Of a stretch of DNA of 64,000 nt, positions 37,125 through 46,664 are shown piece by piece (the stretch's first letter is position 1; each line of letters begins with the position of its first letter). The notes beneath the pieces were generated by a model. That model had not been told where the DNA came from. It made no database searches and saw only the letters and a list, made by a program, of their open reading frames with translations. Source of the stretch: Candidatus Sumerlaeota bacterium (GTDB taxonomy: Bacteria > Sumerlaeota > Sumerlaeia > SLMS01 > JAHLLQ01). The translations under genes were made by a program, and so were the position numbers. Where the stretch lies: contig JASGMJ010000004.1 of the NCBI GenBank assembly GCA_030156535.1, forward strand, positions 1 through 64,000. The letters run 5' to 3'.

Positions 37125-37913
37125 CTAGTAGCCCTCGCCGCCCTTTTCGCCCTGGACGATCGCGATTCCCGAGCTCGTACCCAGACGCGTCGCACCCGCG
37201 TGCACCATCTCCCATGCAGCTTTGGCGTCACGTACACCGCCGCTGGCCTTCACTTCGAGGGCATCGCGGACGACTTCCTTCATCAGCTCGACGTCCTCCA
37301 CCGTTGCGCCGCCTCCCGAAAAGCCCGTGGACGTCTTGACGAAGTGGGCGCGGGCTGCCGCGGCGAGCAGGCAGGCCTGAATCTTTTCCTTCTTGTTCAG
37401 CAGTGCGGTCTCGATGATGACCTTCACCCGTCGTCCCGAAGCAGCACTGACGACGGCGTGGATGTCGTCGTACACGTGCGCGAACTCGTGTCCCTTCAGA
37501 CGGCCCACGGCCAGAACCATGTCGATTTCCTGAGCGCCTTCCGAGATGGCGATTTCGGTCTCGCGTGCCTTGCCACGGATCGACATCGCGCCGAGCGGGA
37601 AACCGACGACGGTGCAGACCTTCACTTTTGTGTCGGCCAGTTGCGCATGGGCCAGCGGGACGAAGCCGCTGTTGATACAGACGGAGGCAAAGTGATGCTC
37701 GCGCGCTTCGGCACAGAGCTTCTTCACCTGCTCGGCCGTGGCGTCGGGTTTCAGGAGGGTGTGGTCGATCAACCCTGCGAGTGCCTTCGGAGGTTCTGCC
37801 TTTCCCGATCCCAGGGTCTTGCGGATGGACTCGAACGAGGCCAGTGCCTCGGCAGCGCCTCCCTTGAGGGCTTTCAAGAGTTCTTTCCCGGCGACTTCGA
37901 GCTCAAATTCCAC
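37125..37913 (-). CDS. deoC: deoxyribose-phosphate aldolase
   Basis: The 262-residue protein has the DeoC core: IDHTLLKPDATAEQV, VVGFPLGAM, EIDMVLAVGRLKG, KVIIETALL and FVKTSTGFS, with K193 as the Schiff-base lysine. The enzyme splits 2-deoxyribose-5-phosphate to glyceraldehyde-3-phosphate and acetaldehyde in deoxynucleoside salvage. About 40 residues precede the usual start and look helical. It lies 84 bases upstream of hldE on the same strand, and an operon is possible. No other deo genes are present in the window. Confidence 0.95.
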   Translation of the reverse strand: MEFELEVAGKELLKALKGGAAEALASFESIRKTLGSGKAEPPKALAGLIDHTLLKPDATAEQVKKLCAEAREHHFASVCINSGFVPLAHAQLADTKVKVCTVVGFPLGAMSIRGKARETEIAISEGAQEIDMVLAVGRLKGHEFAHVYDDIHAVVSAASGRRVKVIIETALLNKKEKIQACLLAAAARAHFVKTSTGFSGGGATVEDVELMKEVVRDALEVKASGGVRDAKAAWEMVHAGATRLGTSSGIAIVQGEKGGEGY

Positions 37914-38259
37914 GGTACGTTCTCCTTTTGGGCACTGCTGCGGCCCGCCTGTGCGCTGCGGAATTCATCCTCCTGCCCGGGTTCAGGGTCAAGTAGGACG
38001 CCGAGGCGTGGCGAGACGAACGGATTCACGCGGGACATCCATGGGGCGAAATGAACAGCACCACCCCCCGGGCTTTTCCCCACTCACTCATCGTCACCCC
38101 GGCGAGCCAGAAACAACACACAACGAGGAACGAAATGGCGTTCTTCACAGGATTCTAAGGCTTGACGCTCCCGCGCGTACCTGTTTTCGCTTCCCTATCT
38201 TGGCATTCAGCGGATTTTTCCCGAGGCCAGCGCCCCGGCCCGCAAGAGAAGGGGTAGTC
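37914..38259. other. 346-base divergent region between deoC and the universal stress protein gene
   Basis: The gap holds both start regions. TTGACG at 38162-38167 could be a -35 element for the stress protein gene, but I find no -10 at 16-19 bases. I see no small gene, hairpin with T-run or clear operator here. Confidence 0.35.
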
Positions 38260-38688
38260 ATGTCGTGGCTTCCGAAGAAAAACGTTGTTGTTCCCATCGA
38301 CCTTTCTGAGTTCTCGCTGTCGGCGCTTGATGCCTCGATGGAATTCGTCGAAGACACCTCCCACCTCCATATTGTCCATGTTCTCCGCGAAATGAGCCCC
38401 ATGGAACCGGGGGTTGTGTGGGGCGAGATCGACGACGAGAGCCGGCGCGTGCACGCCGAGCAGGCGATTCGCAAACGCTTGGCGGACCCGAAGTTCGACA
38501 AGATCGAAATCCACATTCTGGTCGGAAATCCGCCCAATCAGATCGCGCGCTTTGCCCAAGAAGTGGACGCCGACTTGATCGTTATCCACTCCCATGGGCG
38601 AACCGGTGCGGCCCACCTGTTGATCGGGTCTGTTGCCGAACGTGTGGTGCGCCACGCCCACTGTCCCGTCCTTGTCATTCGAGACTAA
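38260..38688 (+). CDS. universal stress protein (UspA family)
   Basis: The 142-residue protein begins MSWLPKKNVVVPIDLSEFS, with AAGGGG six bases before the ATG; the longer open frame is spurious. It has the USP fold, with the nucleotide-binding tail HGRTGAAHLLIGSVAERV, in which HG is followed nine residues later by GS. The preceding glycine of the canonical G-2x-G is not evident, so ATP binding is plausible but not certain. USPs form dimers and respond to starvation or stress. It lies 24 bases before the sodium symporter gene. Confidence 0.9.
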   Translation: MSWLPKKNVVVPIDLSEFSLSALDASMEFVEDTSHLHIVHVLREMSPMEPGVVWGEIDDESRRVHAEQAIRKRLADPKFDKIEIHILVGNPPNQIARFAQEVDADLIVIHSHGRTGAAHLLIGSVAERVVRHAHCPVLVIRD

Positions 38689-38712
38689 CCCTTTGGAGGT
38701 GCCTGCCCCCTG

Positions 38713-40473
38713 ATGCCTGCTCATTTTGTGACGTCGTTGTCGCGCGGATTGTTGCCGCGCGTTTCCGCTCTCCTGATCCTAGCATTCCTGTTGGCGTTTT
38801 CGTCCGGTGCCGCTGCGGACTCCGCACCGCCGGAAGTCGAGGCCGAGGCTGCTGTGGAAGAACTGGTCCAGAACGCTGAAAGCAATGCCCCCGCAGCGCC
38901 GGAGAAGGGCACGCTCAAGGCAACCATCGACGCGGGCGTGGAGAAGGTCAGCAAGGTAATCTCCGACGTACTCTTCTTCGACATCTCGTTTGGCGCCTTC
39001 GAAAGTCCCATGATCGACTGGGACACGCGCGAGCCCGTTCTCGACGAGAATGGGCAACCCGATTCGCAACATCAGCCGCTCCCGCTGATTGTTGTGACGC
39101 TCGTCTTTGGCGGCGTCTTTTTCACCTTCTTCTACCGTTTCATTAACATCCGCGCCTTCAAGCACAGCATCGATGTCATTCGAGGCAAATTCGATCGCGA
39201 CGAGGACGAGGGCGAGGTCTCGCATTTCCGCGCGCTGACGAGCGCCTTGTCGGCCACCGTGGGTCTTGGCAATATCGCAGGCGTTGCCATCGCAGTCAGC
39301 GTGGGCGGCCCCGGCGCCGTCTTCTGGATGCTCCTCACCGCCGTCTTCGGCATGTCGTCGAAGTTCAGCAGTTGTACCCTCGCCCTGATGTACCGAAAAG
39401 TGAACGCGGACGGCTCCATCTCGGGCGGGCCGATGTACTACCTCGACCTTGGAATGAAGGAGATGGGCGGCTTCTTCCGGCCACTCGGCAAAACGCTCGC
39501 CGTTCTCTTTGCCATCATGGCAGTGGGCGGCGCGTTGGGTGGCGGGAATCTTTTCCAGGCGAACCAGTCTTACGCGGTCGTTGAGTACGTGTTCGGCTTC
39601 GACAGCGATTTTGCCAGCTATCTCTACGGATTCGTCGCGGCCCTGATGGTGGGCGTTGTGATTCTGGGCGGCATCAAACGCATCGGAGCAGCAACATCGC
39701 GCATCGTTCCCGTCATGGCTGTTGTCTATGTTCTTGCCTGTCTGTTCGTGATCGGCGTCAACTTCCGTCAAATCCCACACGCCTTTTCGCTGATTTTCAC
39801 CGAGGCTTTCAGCAGCCAGGCGCTCTACGGTGGCTTCATCGGGGTGCTTGTTCAGGGAGTGCGGCGCGCCGCGTTCTCAAACGAAGCCGGCATGGGCTCT
39901 GCCGCCATCGCGCACGCCGCCGCCCGGACAAAAGAGCCGATCCGCGAAGGCATCGTTGGCATGATCGAGCCCTTTGTCGACACCATCGTCATTTGCACAA
40001 TGACGGCACTCGTGGTGATCGTCAGCGGGGTCTACGATCTTCATGGCGCCGAGCGCGCGGTTCTCTTCACCGATACGCACGGGGCGCAGGAAGGCGCCGT
40101 CCTCACCGCCGTGGCCTTCCAACAGGTCATCTCCTGGTTCCCCTACATTCTGGCGATGGCCGTCGTGCTCTTCGCATACTCGACCATGATTTCCTGGTGC
40201 TACTATGGTGAGCGCGGATGGATTTATCTCCTCGATCACTTCGGTGGCAGCGGCCTGCGGACCGTCATCATCTTCCGTATCTTTTTCGTGTTCTGCGTCT
40301 TCATTGGTGCCGTGGCCAACCTGGGGCCGGTTCTCGATCTTTCGGACGCGCTGTTCCTCTCGATGGCGTTCCCGAACATTCTCGGGAGCATGTTCCTGGC
40401 GCCGAAAGTCCTTCGGCATCTCAAGGATTATTGGGGACGTTATCAGCGCGGCGAAATGCAGCCGGAGCAGTAG
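38713..40473 (+). CDS. sodium:alanine symporter (AGCS/DagA family) with exported N-terminal extension
   Basis: The 586-residue membrane protein has the AGCS core: SATVGLGNIAGVAIAVSVGG, GPGAVFWM, SISGGPMYYLDLGMKEMG, GGNLFQANQ and FSNEAGMGSAAIAHAAA. Members move alanine or glycine into the cell with sodium. The first about 115 residues are unusual: a signal-peptide-like hydrophobic stretch (about 18-35), an acidic alanine/glutamate-rich segment, a helical stretch, and then the first conserved helix. A ribosome site GGAGG lies 13 bases before the ATG. Its close spacing to the stress protein gene suggests co-transcription. Confidence 0.92.
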   Translation: MPAHFVTSLSRGLLPRVSALLILAFLLAFSSGAAADSAPPEVEAEAAVEELVQNAESNAPAAPEKGTLKATIDAGVEKVSKVISDVLFFDISFGAFESPMIDWDTREPVLDENGQPDSQHQPLPLIVVTLVFGGVFFTFFYRFINIRAFKHSIDVIRGKFDRDEDEGEVSHFRALTSALSATVGLGNIAGVAIAVSVGGPGAVFWMLLTAVFGMSSKFSSCTLALMYRKVNADGSISGGPMYYLDLGMKEMGGFFRPLGKTLAVLFAIMAVGGALGGGNLFQANQSYAVVEYVFGFDSDFASYLYGFVAALMVGVVILGGIKRIGAATSRIVPVMAVVYVLACLFVIGVNFRQIPHAFSLIFTEAFSSQALYGGFIGVLVQGVRRAAFSNEAGMGSAAIAHAAARTKEPIREGIVGMIEPFVDTIVICTMTALVVIVSGVYDLHGAERAVLFTDTHGAQEGAVLTAVAFQQVISWFPYILAMAVVLFAYSTMISWCYYGERGWIYLLDHFGGSGLRTVIIFRIFFVFCVFIGAVANLGPVLDLSDALFLSMAFPNILGSMFLAPKVLRHLKDYWGRYQRGEMQPEQ

Positions 40474-40475
40474 AC

Positions 40476-42536
40476 TCAAATTCGGGCGAGGCCCTTTTCG
40501 AGCCGCTTCGCGGGGCCCGTCAGCAACAGGACGTCGCCGATTCGAACATCCGTGCGCGGACCGGGAAAGACCTGCTCGGTGCCGCGCTTGATGAGAAGCA
40601 CCTGGCCGCCGACGCGCTTGCGAAGATCGAGTTCGGCCAACGTCTTGCCACTCCAGTGCGTCGGCGCTTCGTACTCCATGATGACGTAGCCGTTGCCGAT
40701 ATCCACCATGTCGAGACGGTCGGAGGCGCTGATGGCGTCGACGGCCGTCGTCACGGCGTCGCGTCTGGCCAGTTCGCGGTGGTAGGCTTCCATGACGTCG
40801 CCCCGCATTAGGTCGCCCAGCAGAACGCCTGTTCGCTTATCCACCACAGGGAAGACCTCGAAAGTCACGTCGTCGAGCATCGTGGAAACGAGGCTGAGAT
40901 CGTCGTCGGGATGAACGGGGCACTGGACGGGCACCGCGAGGTCCTGGGCCACGATTAGTTCCATCAGGGTGTCCTGCTCCACCAGAGCGAGTTGAAAGTT
41001 CCGTGCTTCCACAACGCCCACGAGACGCCGAGCATCGTCAACGACCCACAGAATCGAGTACTTTGTTTCCAGGAATTTTTCGATCAGCTGCGGCATTGGA
41101 GTGCCCGGCGCGATGCTGTCCACACGCGTGTGCATGACATCGCGGACAGGCAGGCCACGCAGTAGATTCAACTCTCCCTTGGGGCCCAGATCGATGCCTC
41201 GATGCGTCAGCTTCGCAATGTAGATGGAATCCTTGTGCAGCACCGCGGAGATCAGGACGCTTGGGATGCACGCGGCCATCAACGGCACGATGGTGTTGTA
41301 GTCCTTCGTCATCTCGAAAATGATCAGCACGGCTGAAATCGGTGCGCGCGTTGTCGCTGCCACCATGGCACCCATGCCCACCAGGGCAAACGTGCGCGGC
41401 GCCTCGGCGACTTCCGGCGCCACCCACTGCATCGCAACGCCGACAAGGCCACCCGTCAGGGCTCCAAGAAACAGGGACGGAGCAAAGATGCCGCCCGATC
41501 CGCCACTGGTCAGCGTTGCCGTTGTTGCCACGAGTTTCGCCACGAGCACCAGAAGCAGAAAGCCGACGCCGGGCGTCGAGGAGAGCACGCGATTGATGGT
41601 CTCGTAGCCAACGCCGTACACTTCCGGCAGAAACAGCCCGATCGCACCGACGATGAGTCCGCCGAATGCCGGCAGCAAATACGGCGAGCCCTTCCATTGA
41701 TCCGCCATCCTCCAGCCGCGTGCCATGCACTTGATGAACAGCGATCCGACCACCGCGCACGCCACGCCCACCAGCAGGTAGGGAGGGACGGACCAGATGC
41801 CGATGGCCTCGGTAAAGCCCTGAACTTCGATCTGCGGAAACTCTTCGGTGAACTGGCGGCTGACGACGGTTGCCACGACGGATGCGATGACGATGGGGCT
41901 GATCTTGGCAGTGCCAAAGTCACCAAGCACCGCCTCCACCGCGAACAGCGCCCCGGCGAACGGCGTGTTGAACGTTGCCGCAATGCCTCCGGCGACGCCG
42001 CAGCCGACAAGCGTGCGCATCTGTTTGACGGTCAGGTGCATCGCCTGGGCGATCCACGAGCCGATGGCCGCTCCGATGTGGACGATGGGGCCTTCGCGTC
42101 CGGCCGAGCCGCCGCTGCCGATGCAGATGGCCGCCGCGAGCGCCTTGAGCGGCACCACCCTGCGCCGCACCGCGCCCCCGCGCAGCGCCGTCGCCTCGAT
42201 CACCTCGGGGATCCCGCTCCCCTTTGCCTCCGGAGCCCACCGCACAATAATGGGGGCCAGAATCAGGCCGCCGAGCACCGGCAGAAAGAGGCGGCGATAC
42301 CACGCCATTTCCGCCACGGCACCCAGATCGCCATAGGCCGGGCCGAAGAACAGCCAACCCGACCCCAGAATCAGCGCCCGAAAGGCTATCGCTCCATAGG
42401 CCGCGCACACGCCAACAAAGGCGGCGCTGATGAGGATGATGAATTGTTCCGAACGAAAGATACGCGACAGAAACGGGAACCAGAGTTCCAGTTTCCCCAT
42501 CTTGGGGACGGAGGTCGTTGTCCGCAGGCCTTCCAA
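40476..42536 (-). CDS. CLC chloride channel/transporter with CBS pair and TrkA-C domain
   Basis: The 686-residue protein has the CLC membrane core with GSGIPE, GREGP (external gate E148) and GIFAPSL for the anion pathway, and Y in SIYIAKL. At the place of the internal proton glutamate, the protein reads E201-A202, so the usual second glutamate is alanine. Two CBS domains follow (about 450-580), and a C-terminal TrkA-C-like domain (about 600-686) that may bind a nucleotide or ion. Loss of that glutamate suggests channel-like or altered coupling. The TTG start has GGAAAGGG eight bases upstream. argB lies 39 bases upstream. Confidence 0.92.
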   Translation of the reverse strand: MEGLRTTTSVPKMGKLELWFPFLSRIFRSEQFIILISAAFVGVCAAYGAIAFRALILGSGWLFFGPAYGDLGAVAEMAWYRRLFLPVLGGLILAPIIVRWAPEAKGSGIPEVIEATALRGGAVRRRVVPLKALAAAICIGSGGSAGREGPIVHIGAAIGSWIAQAMHLTVKQMRTLVGCGVAGGIAATFNTPFAGALFAVEAVLGDFGTAKISPIVIASVVATVVSRQFTEEFPQIEVQGFTEAIGIWSVPPYLLVGVACAVVGSLFIKCMARGWRMADQWKGSPYLLPAFGGLIVGAIGLFLPEVYGVGYETINRVLSSTPGVGFLLLVLVAKLVATTATLTSGGSGGIFAPSLFLGALTGGLVGVAMQWVAPEVAEAPRTFALVGMGAMVAATTRAPISAVLIIFEMTKDYNTIVPLMAACIPSVLISAVLHKDSIYIAKLTHRGIDLGPKGELNLLRGLPVRDVMHTRVDSIAPGTPMPQLIEKFLETKYSILWVVDDARRLVGVVEARNFQLALVEQDTLMELIVAQDLAVPVQCPVHPDDDLSLVSTMLDDVTFEVFPVVDKRTGVLLGDLMRGDVMEAYHRELARRDAVTTAVDAISASDRLDMVDIGNGYVIMEYEAPTHWSGKTLAELDLRKRVGGQVLLIKRGTEQVFPGPRTDVRIGDVLLLTGPAKRLEKGLARI

Positions 42537-42575
42537 GCCGATTGCCCTTTCCGGAAGGAATTGCCGGCGGGCCGC

Positions 42576-43445
42576 TCAGCGCACGATCTGCGTCCCGATT
42601 CCCTCGTCGGTGAACAGTTCGAGCAACAAGCTGTGAGGGCGCCGTCCGTCCAGAATGTGCACTTTCTCACAGGCGTCAAGAGCGCTTGCGGCAGCACGTG
42701 CCTTGGGGATCATCCCGCCCTGGATAATTCCCTCGGCAATCATCGGCTCCACCTCGTCGCGCCGAATCGTGCCGATCACGGATCCCGGGTCGTCGCGGTC
42801 GCGCAGAATGCCGGGAATGTCGCTGAGGAAAATCAGCTTCCTGGCCTTCACTTCCGTCGCAATCCGCAGAGCCGCGGTGTCCGCGTTGATGTTGTACGTC
42901 TGTCCGTCCGCGCCAAGTCCAAGCGGTGAAACAACGGGAATGAATCCATTGCCCGTCAGGACGTTCAGAATCGTGGCGTCCACCTGCTCCACTTCGCCAA
43001 CGAACCCGAGCCCCGCGTCTGTCTTCAGGGCTCTGGCGCGGAGCAGCGTTCCACCCTTGCCGGAGATTCCCACGGCACGGGCACCCGACGTGTTGAGCGC
43101 TGCAACGAGTTCGCCGTTGAGACGGCCGGAGAGGATCATCTCGGCGGCATCCAGAGCGGCGGTATCCGTGACGCGCTGGCCGTCGATGAACGTCGTTTTC
43201 TCGCCCAGGCGATTCTGAAGCTCGGTGATTTCCTTGCCGCCGCCATGCACCATGATCGGCAGGATCCCGATCATCTGCATCATGGCGACGTCCTTGACCA
43301 CAGCCTGCTTGAGTTCAGGAGTCGTCATGGCAGCACCGCCGTACTTGATGACGACAAGTCCGTCGCGGTGCTTGCGAATGTACGGCATCGCCTCGATCAG
43401 CACTTCCGCCCTCTCGATCAAGACGTCGAGTGACAGGTCTTTCAT
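42576..43445 (-). CDS. argB: N-acetylglutamate kinase
   Basis: The 289-residue amino-acid kinase has VVIKYGGAAM, PIMVHGGGKEI, SGRLNGELVAAL, NINADTAALRIA and LIFLSDIPGI. These are the ArgB substrate and ATP-binding motifs. It phosphorylates N-acetylglutamate in arginine synthesis. The ATG overlaps the stop of the SDR-like gene as TGATG, so the two are co-translated. No other arg genes lie in the window. An N-terminal helix of about 20 residues, as here, is typical of arginine-inhibited forms, but I cannot show that. Confidence 0.95.
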   Translation of the reverse strand: MKDLSLDVLIERAEVLIEAMPYIRKHRDGLVVIKYGGAAMTTPELKQAVVKDVAMMQMIGILPIMVHGGGKEITELQNRLGEKTTFIDGQRVTDTAALDAAEMILSGRLNGELVAALNTSGARAVGISGKGGTLLRARALKTDAGLGFVGEVEQVDATILNVLTGNGFIPVVSPLGLGADGQTYNINADTAALRIATEVKARKLIFLSDIPGILRDRDDPGSVIGTIRRDEVEPMIAEGIIQGGMIPKARAAASALDACEKVHILDGRRPHSLLLELFTDEGIGTQIVR

Positions 43446-44086
43446 CACGCTTCCCCTTTGCGATCAGGCGTCTGAATGCCGGTGAGATAAACGCGTCCCG
43501 GCCGGGCCGAGGGCGGCAGTTGGAAAAGGAAGACCGCGGAGTCCGCGACGCCGCTGGCCCGCAAATGATAGACGCCGGACTTGTCGAGTTCCGCGGGCGC
43601 CGGGGTGTCCATCCGCTGGCGCGGTCCCAGGACCAGGTACCCGTGCCAGGCATCGGGGCGGATGGGAGGCGGCACGGCGATTTCCTCCGGCCACAGCGTC
43701 AGCACCTTGGTGGGGCCGTGCTCGAACAGCAGTTCGGCCGCATAGCCATCGGCCTGCTGCGCGCGCTTGCATGAATCCTCGATGGCCTCGCCCTCTTCGT
43801 GATCGAATGCCATGGCATTGAGCACGAAATGCAAATGCCCGACGGTGTCGCGGGCGTCGAGAATCGAATCGTACCAATCCGAAGGGACTTCGGAGAGCGA
43901 CTGAATGGCCGGCTCGCCCCCCTTCTTGGCGATCTGGTCGGCGATGCTGTCCAACCGCATGTCGTCGCGCCCGGCGAGCACCACCCGGCAGCCCGCGCGT
44001 GAGAGCTGCTGAGCCGCCGCACGGCCCAGTGCCGTGTCGATCCCCAATACGAGTGCCACCCTTCCCTGCAATACAGTTCGTGCCAT
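43445..44086 (-). CDS. SDR-like protein lacking the usual catalytic residues
   Basis: The 213-residue protein begins with a Rossmann start: ARTVLQGRVALVLGIDTALGRAAAQQLSRAGCRVVLAG. The usual SDR TGxxxGIG is GIDTALG, and no YxxxK catalytic pair appears. The remaining body is short for an SDR (about 250 normally), with no clear substrate part. A non-enzymatic or repurposed NAD-binding role is likely. It overlaps argB by TGATG. A longer open frame upstream lacks protein character. Function unknown. Confidence 0.72.
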   Translation of the reverse strand: MARTVLQGRVALVLGIDTALGRAAAQQLSRAGCRVVLAGRDDMRLDSIADQIAKKGGEPAIQSLSEVPSDWYDSILDARDTVGHLHFVLNAMAFDHEEGEAIEDSCKRAQQADGYAAELLFEHGPTKVLTLWPEEIAVPPPIRPDAWHGYLVLGPRQRMDTPAPAELDKSGVYHLRASGVADSAVFLFQLPPSARPGRVYLTGIQTPDRKGEA

Positions 44087-44255
44087 GTGCTTCCTATCCC
44101 GTGGGAGATGGCCCGGACTGGTGTTGCTGTCCGGGCGCCCACTTAGTGCGGTACCCCGGCCCTCCCCGCGCAACGGAAAACCGATCTTTCCCTTGGCGCA
44201 CCCTGCTCGCCAGAGCCACCGTGCTCCCCGCATCGCGATGCCGGAGGACTGCCGC

Positions 44256-45053
44256 GTGAGCCCGACCAAACCGATTCGTCTCATTGTCGCCGACGTCGAT
44301 GGCTGCATCACGCGTGGCAGCTATCAACCCTTCGATCTCGAAGTTCTGGCACTGATTGGCGAGAATAACCGCCGTTCCCTGTCCGATCCGCTTGTCCCAG
44401 CCCTGACGTTTTGCACGGGGCGTCCCCTTGCCTACGTCCAGGCGCTCCAGCAGGCCTGCCACTGCCACCATCCCGCCATCGCCGAGTTTGGCGCCGTCAT
44501 GTGGGATGCCGAAACGCATACGCATGCCATTCATCCCGCATACACTTCGGAGGATCGGCGTCTGTACGAGGCGATCCTGGCTGACGCCGAGCAAGCCTTT
44601 GGCACGGCGGGGGAGAAGCAGGTGCTGATCGAAGCCGGAAAACTTTGCCAGCTCACCCTCTACCCGCGTCCGCCGATGACGGCCGCCATCCTGGCCGAAC
44701 ATGCGCGGGAATTCAGTGAGCGTTGGAGCAAGTACTTCGCGACCGATGTCACAACCGCCGTCATCAACTATCTGCCCCGGGCAGTGAACAAGGGTACGGC
44801 TATCGAATGGCTCGCTGGCGTGGTGGGCCTGGGCCTGGACGAGATGGCCGGGCTGGGCGATTCGGCGAGCGACTGGCTCTTCATGGAAAAGTGCGCCGTC
44901 TCGGCCGCGCCTTCCAACGCCGTTGCTCCCTTACTTCAGAAGGCCGACTGGAATCTCGTGGGCGGTGCGGCGGAATGCGTTGCCGAACTCTACGACCGAT
45001 TGTTGGCATACAATCGTGCCGCGCTGGACAACGGCATCGCCGCAACGTCCTGA
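44256..45053 (+). CDS. HAD-superfamily phosphatase (Cof/sucrose-phosphatase-like)
   Basis: The 265-residue protein starts at GTG, with GGAGG eight bases upstream. HAD motif I is VADVDGCITRG, with two aspartates. Motif II is LTFCTGRPLAYV, and the C-terminal motif is GLGDSASDWLFMEK with acidic metal ligands. The large cap between about 75 and 185 fits the type IIB group that includes mannosyl-3-phosphoglycerate and sucrose phosphatases. The substrate is unknown. It is convergent with the ROK gene, with five bases between the two stop codons. Confidence 0.87.
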   Translation: MSPTKPIRLIVADVDGCITRGSYQPFDLEVLALIGENNRRSLSDPLVPALTFCTGRPLAYVQALQQACHCHHPAIAEFGAVMWDAETHTHAIHPAYTSEDRRLYEAILADAEQAFGTAGEKQVLIEAGKLCQLTLYPRPPMTAAILAEHAREFSERWSKYFATDVTTAVINYLPRAVNKGTAIEWLAGVVGLGLDEMAGLGDSASDWLFMEKCAVSAAPSNAVAPLLQKADWNLVGGAAECVAELYDRLLAYNRAALDNGIAATS

Positions 45054-45058
45054 GTGAG

Positions 45059-46300
45059 CTATTCCTCGTTTGAAGAGGAGGGGACCCCCTCAAACGTCCC
45101 GTAGTGCGTGTGCAGCGCAATCGCCACCGCGCCGCAAACCCCGGCCTGCAGGCCAAACGACCCCAGATCCGCCTGAATGTCCTTCTCCAATGCCTCCAGG
45201 GCACGGCGTTTGATCGTGTGCTGAATGGCTTTGATGAGACGCTCGCCGTCCTCCACCATGGAGCCACCGTAGACAATCGCCTGAGGCGCCAGCAGATTGA
45301 CGACTCCGGCGAGCACGGTGCCGATGTAGTGCCCCGCCTTGTCGATCATGTTGCTCGCCAGACGGTCGCCCATCTCCGCCGCCTGAAAAATCGCCACGGG
45401 CGTGATGCTGCCCGAATCGTCCACGTGTTCGGGGATGTGTGTCTGAACTCCCTCGGTGATGGCTTGCTGAGCCTGCTGGACCAACGCCCAGTCGCTCGCC
45501 ACCGTCTCCAGACAACCGTAGTTTCCGCAGTAGCAGATCGGCCCGTTGTCATCGACGGTCAGATGTCCGAACTCACCCACGGTGCTCTTGATGCCCCGAT
45601 AGACGATACCGTCAAACACCATCCCCAGAGCGAGCCCCGGGCCGAGATGAACGTAGAGGAAGCTGCCGGTTCCCTTGAACCTGCCGAAAATGCTCTCGGC
45701 CAACGTCGTGCCGATCACATGGCTCCCCAGATTGACGGGCACGCCAAAGTGCTTCGAGAGGATGTCGGCGATGGGAACGTTGTTCCATTCATCGAATCGC
45801 GGGAAGGAGAGCGAAATCCCGTTCGCCTCGTCGATCAGACCGGAGACCACGACGCCGATGCGTGCCAGCTCAAGTCCTTCGTCTTCCTTGAGAAATTGCT
45901 TTTGATCATCGATCGCATCGATAATGGCCTGAATGGTTCCATCCTTGCCAAGCTGCGGGTTGAAAGTCCGGATCACATGATTGTTGAGGCGCCCCTTCAT
46001 GTCGCTCGATGCGGAAAGAATCCCCCGCGAGCTGAACTCAATCGCAACGACTCCGCCACGCTTGGGATTCACATCAAGAAGTTGGGCTTTGCGCCCGCCG
46101 GTGGAAGTGGCGAACCCCTCCTCGATCACTTCGCCGCTCTTGATCAGATCCTGAACGACGGCAGAGACCGTTGGCAGGTTCAAACCCATGAGGTCCGCCA
46201 GCGCACCGCGCGAAATGGGGCCCTCCTTCCAGAGCTGGTATAGCACATCGGCCTGGCGGTTGGCACCGCCTCGCATCATCAGTCCGCTTCTCTGGCTCAT
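45059..46300 (-). CDS. ROK-family transcriptional regulator (NagC/XylR-like)
   Basis: The 413-residue protein has an N-terminal winged helix (about 10-75; RGALADLMGLNLPTVSAVV) and a C-terminal ROK sugar-binding domain. The domain shows GEFGH followed by the zinc motif CYCGNYGCLE. The ATP-binding DxGxT of ROK kinases is replaced by AIEFSSRGI, so it is probably a regulator, not a kinase. It likely senses a sugar. The promoter region contains a dyad that it may bind. The target genes are unknown; neighbouring genes offer no sugar pathway. Confidence 0.88.
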   Translation of the reverse strand: MSQRSGLMMRGGANRQADVLYQLWKEGPISRGALADLMGLNLPTVSAVVQDLIKSGEVIEEGFATSTGGRKAQLLDVNPKRGGVVAIEFSSRGILSASSDMKGRLNNHVIRTFNPQLGKDGTIQAIIDAIDDQKQFLKEDEGLELARIGVVVSGLIDEANGISLSFPRFDEWNNVPIADILSKHFGVPVNLGSHVIGTTLAESIFGRFKGTGSFLYVHLGPGLALGMVFDGIVYRGIKSTVGEFGHLTVDDNGPICYCGNYGCLETVASDWALVQQAQQAITEGVQTHIPEHVDDSGSITPVAIFQAAEMGDRLASNMIDKAGHYIGTVLAGVVNLLAPQAIVYGGSMVEDGERLIKAIQHTIKRRALEALEKDIQADLGSFGLQAGVCGAVAIALHTHYGTFEGVPSSSNEE

Positions 46301-46348
46301 TGCACTCTCTCTTTAAGGGAGCATGGGTTGGTGTTCACTTTTCGCTAA

Positions 46349-46397
46349 ACCTGACCTAAGTCGTGGACAAATCAGGTCTGATTGGTACGGAAGTCAA
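46349..46397 (-). promoter_or_regulatory. candidate ROK gene promoter with overlapping dyad
   Basis: On the minus strand, TTGACT (46392-46397) is followed after exactly 17 bases by TGATTT (46369-46374). An inverted repeat, ACCTGA (46349-46354) with TCAGGT (46372-46377), overlaps the -10 element and extends toward the ROK start. A repressor bound there could block transcription. Autoregulation by the ROK protein is plausible. Confidence 0.4.
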
Positions 46398-46664
46398 TAC
46401 AATTCAAAAAAAACTGGAGGAACTTTTCTCATCTTCCGATGAAACACAAGCTGGCGAACGCTGAGAAGGCGCCCTTCGCAGGAGAATGGAGAAGCACTTC
46501 GCCATCGGATTCCATGGCAAGACTCTCGTTTCAAAAGAAGGGAGACGACTTCCCGAGCAGACTCCCTTGTCATTCAAAGCACTGCAAAATAATGCCTTAG
46601 GGCAAAATTGTGCGAGAAAATGCGACTCGGATGCAAGTTGTCTGCGATCAGGCAATCTCCCCTC

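Noticed and set aside
38162-38201. Sigma-70 promoter before the universal stress protein gene
   Set aside because: TTGACG is present but no -10 element lies at an acceptable distance.
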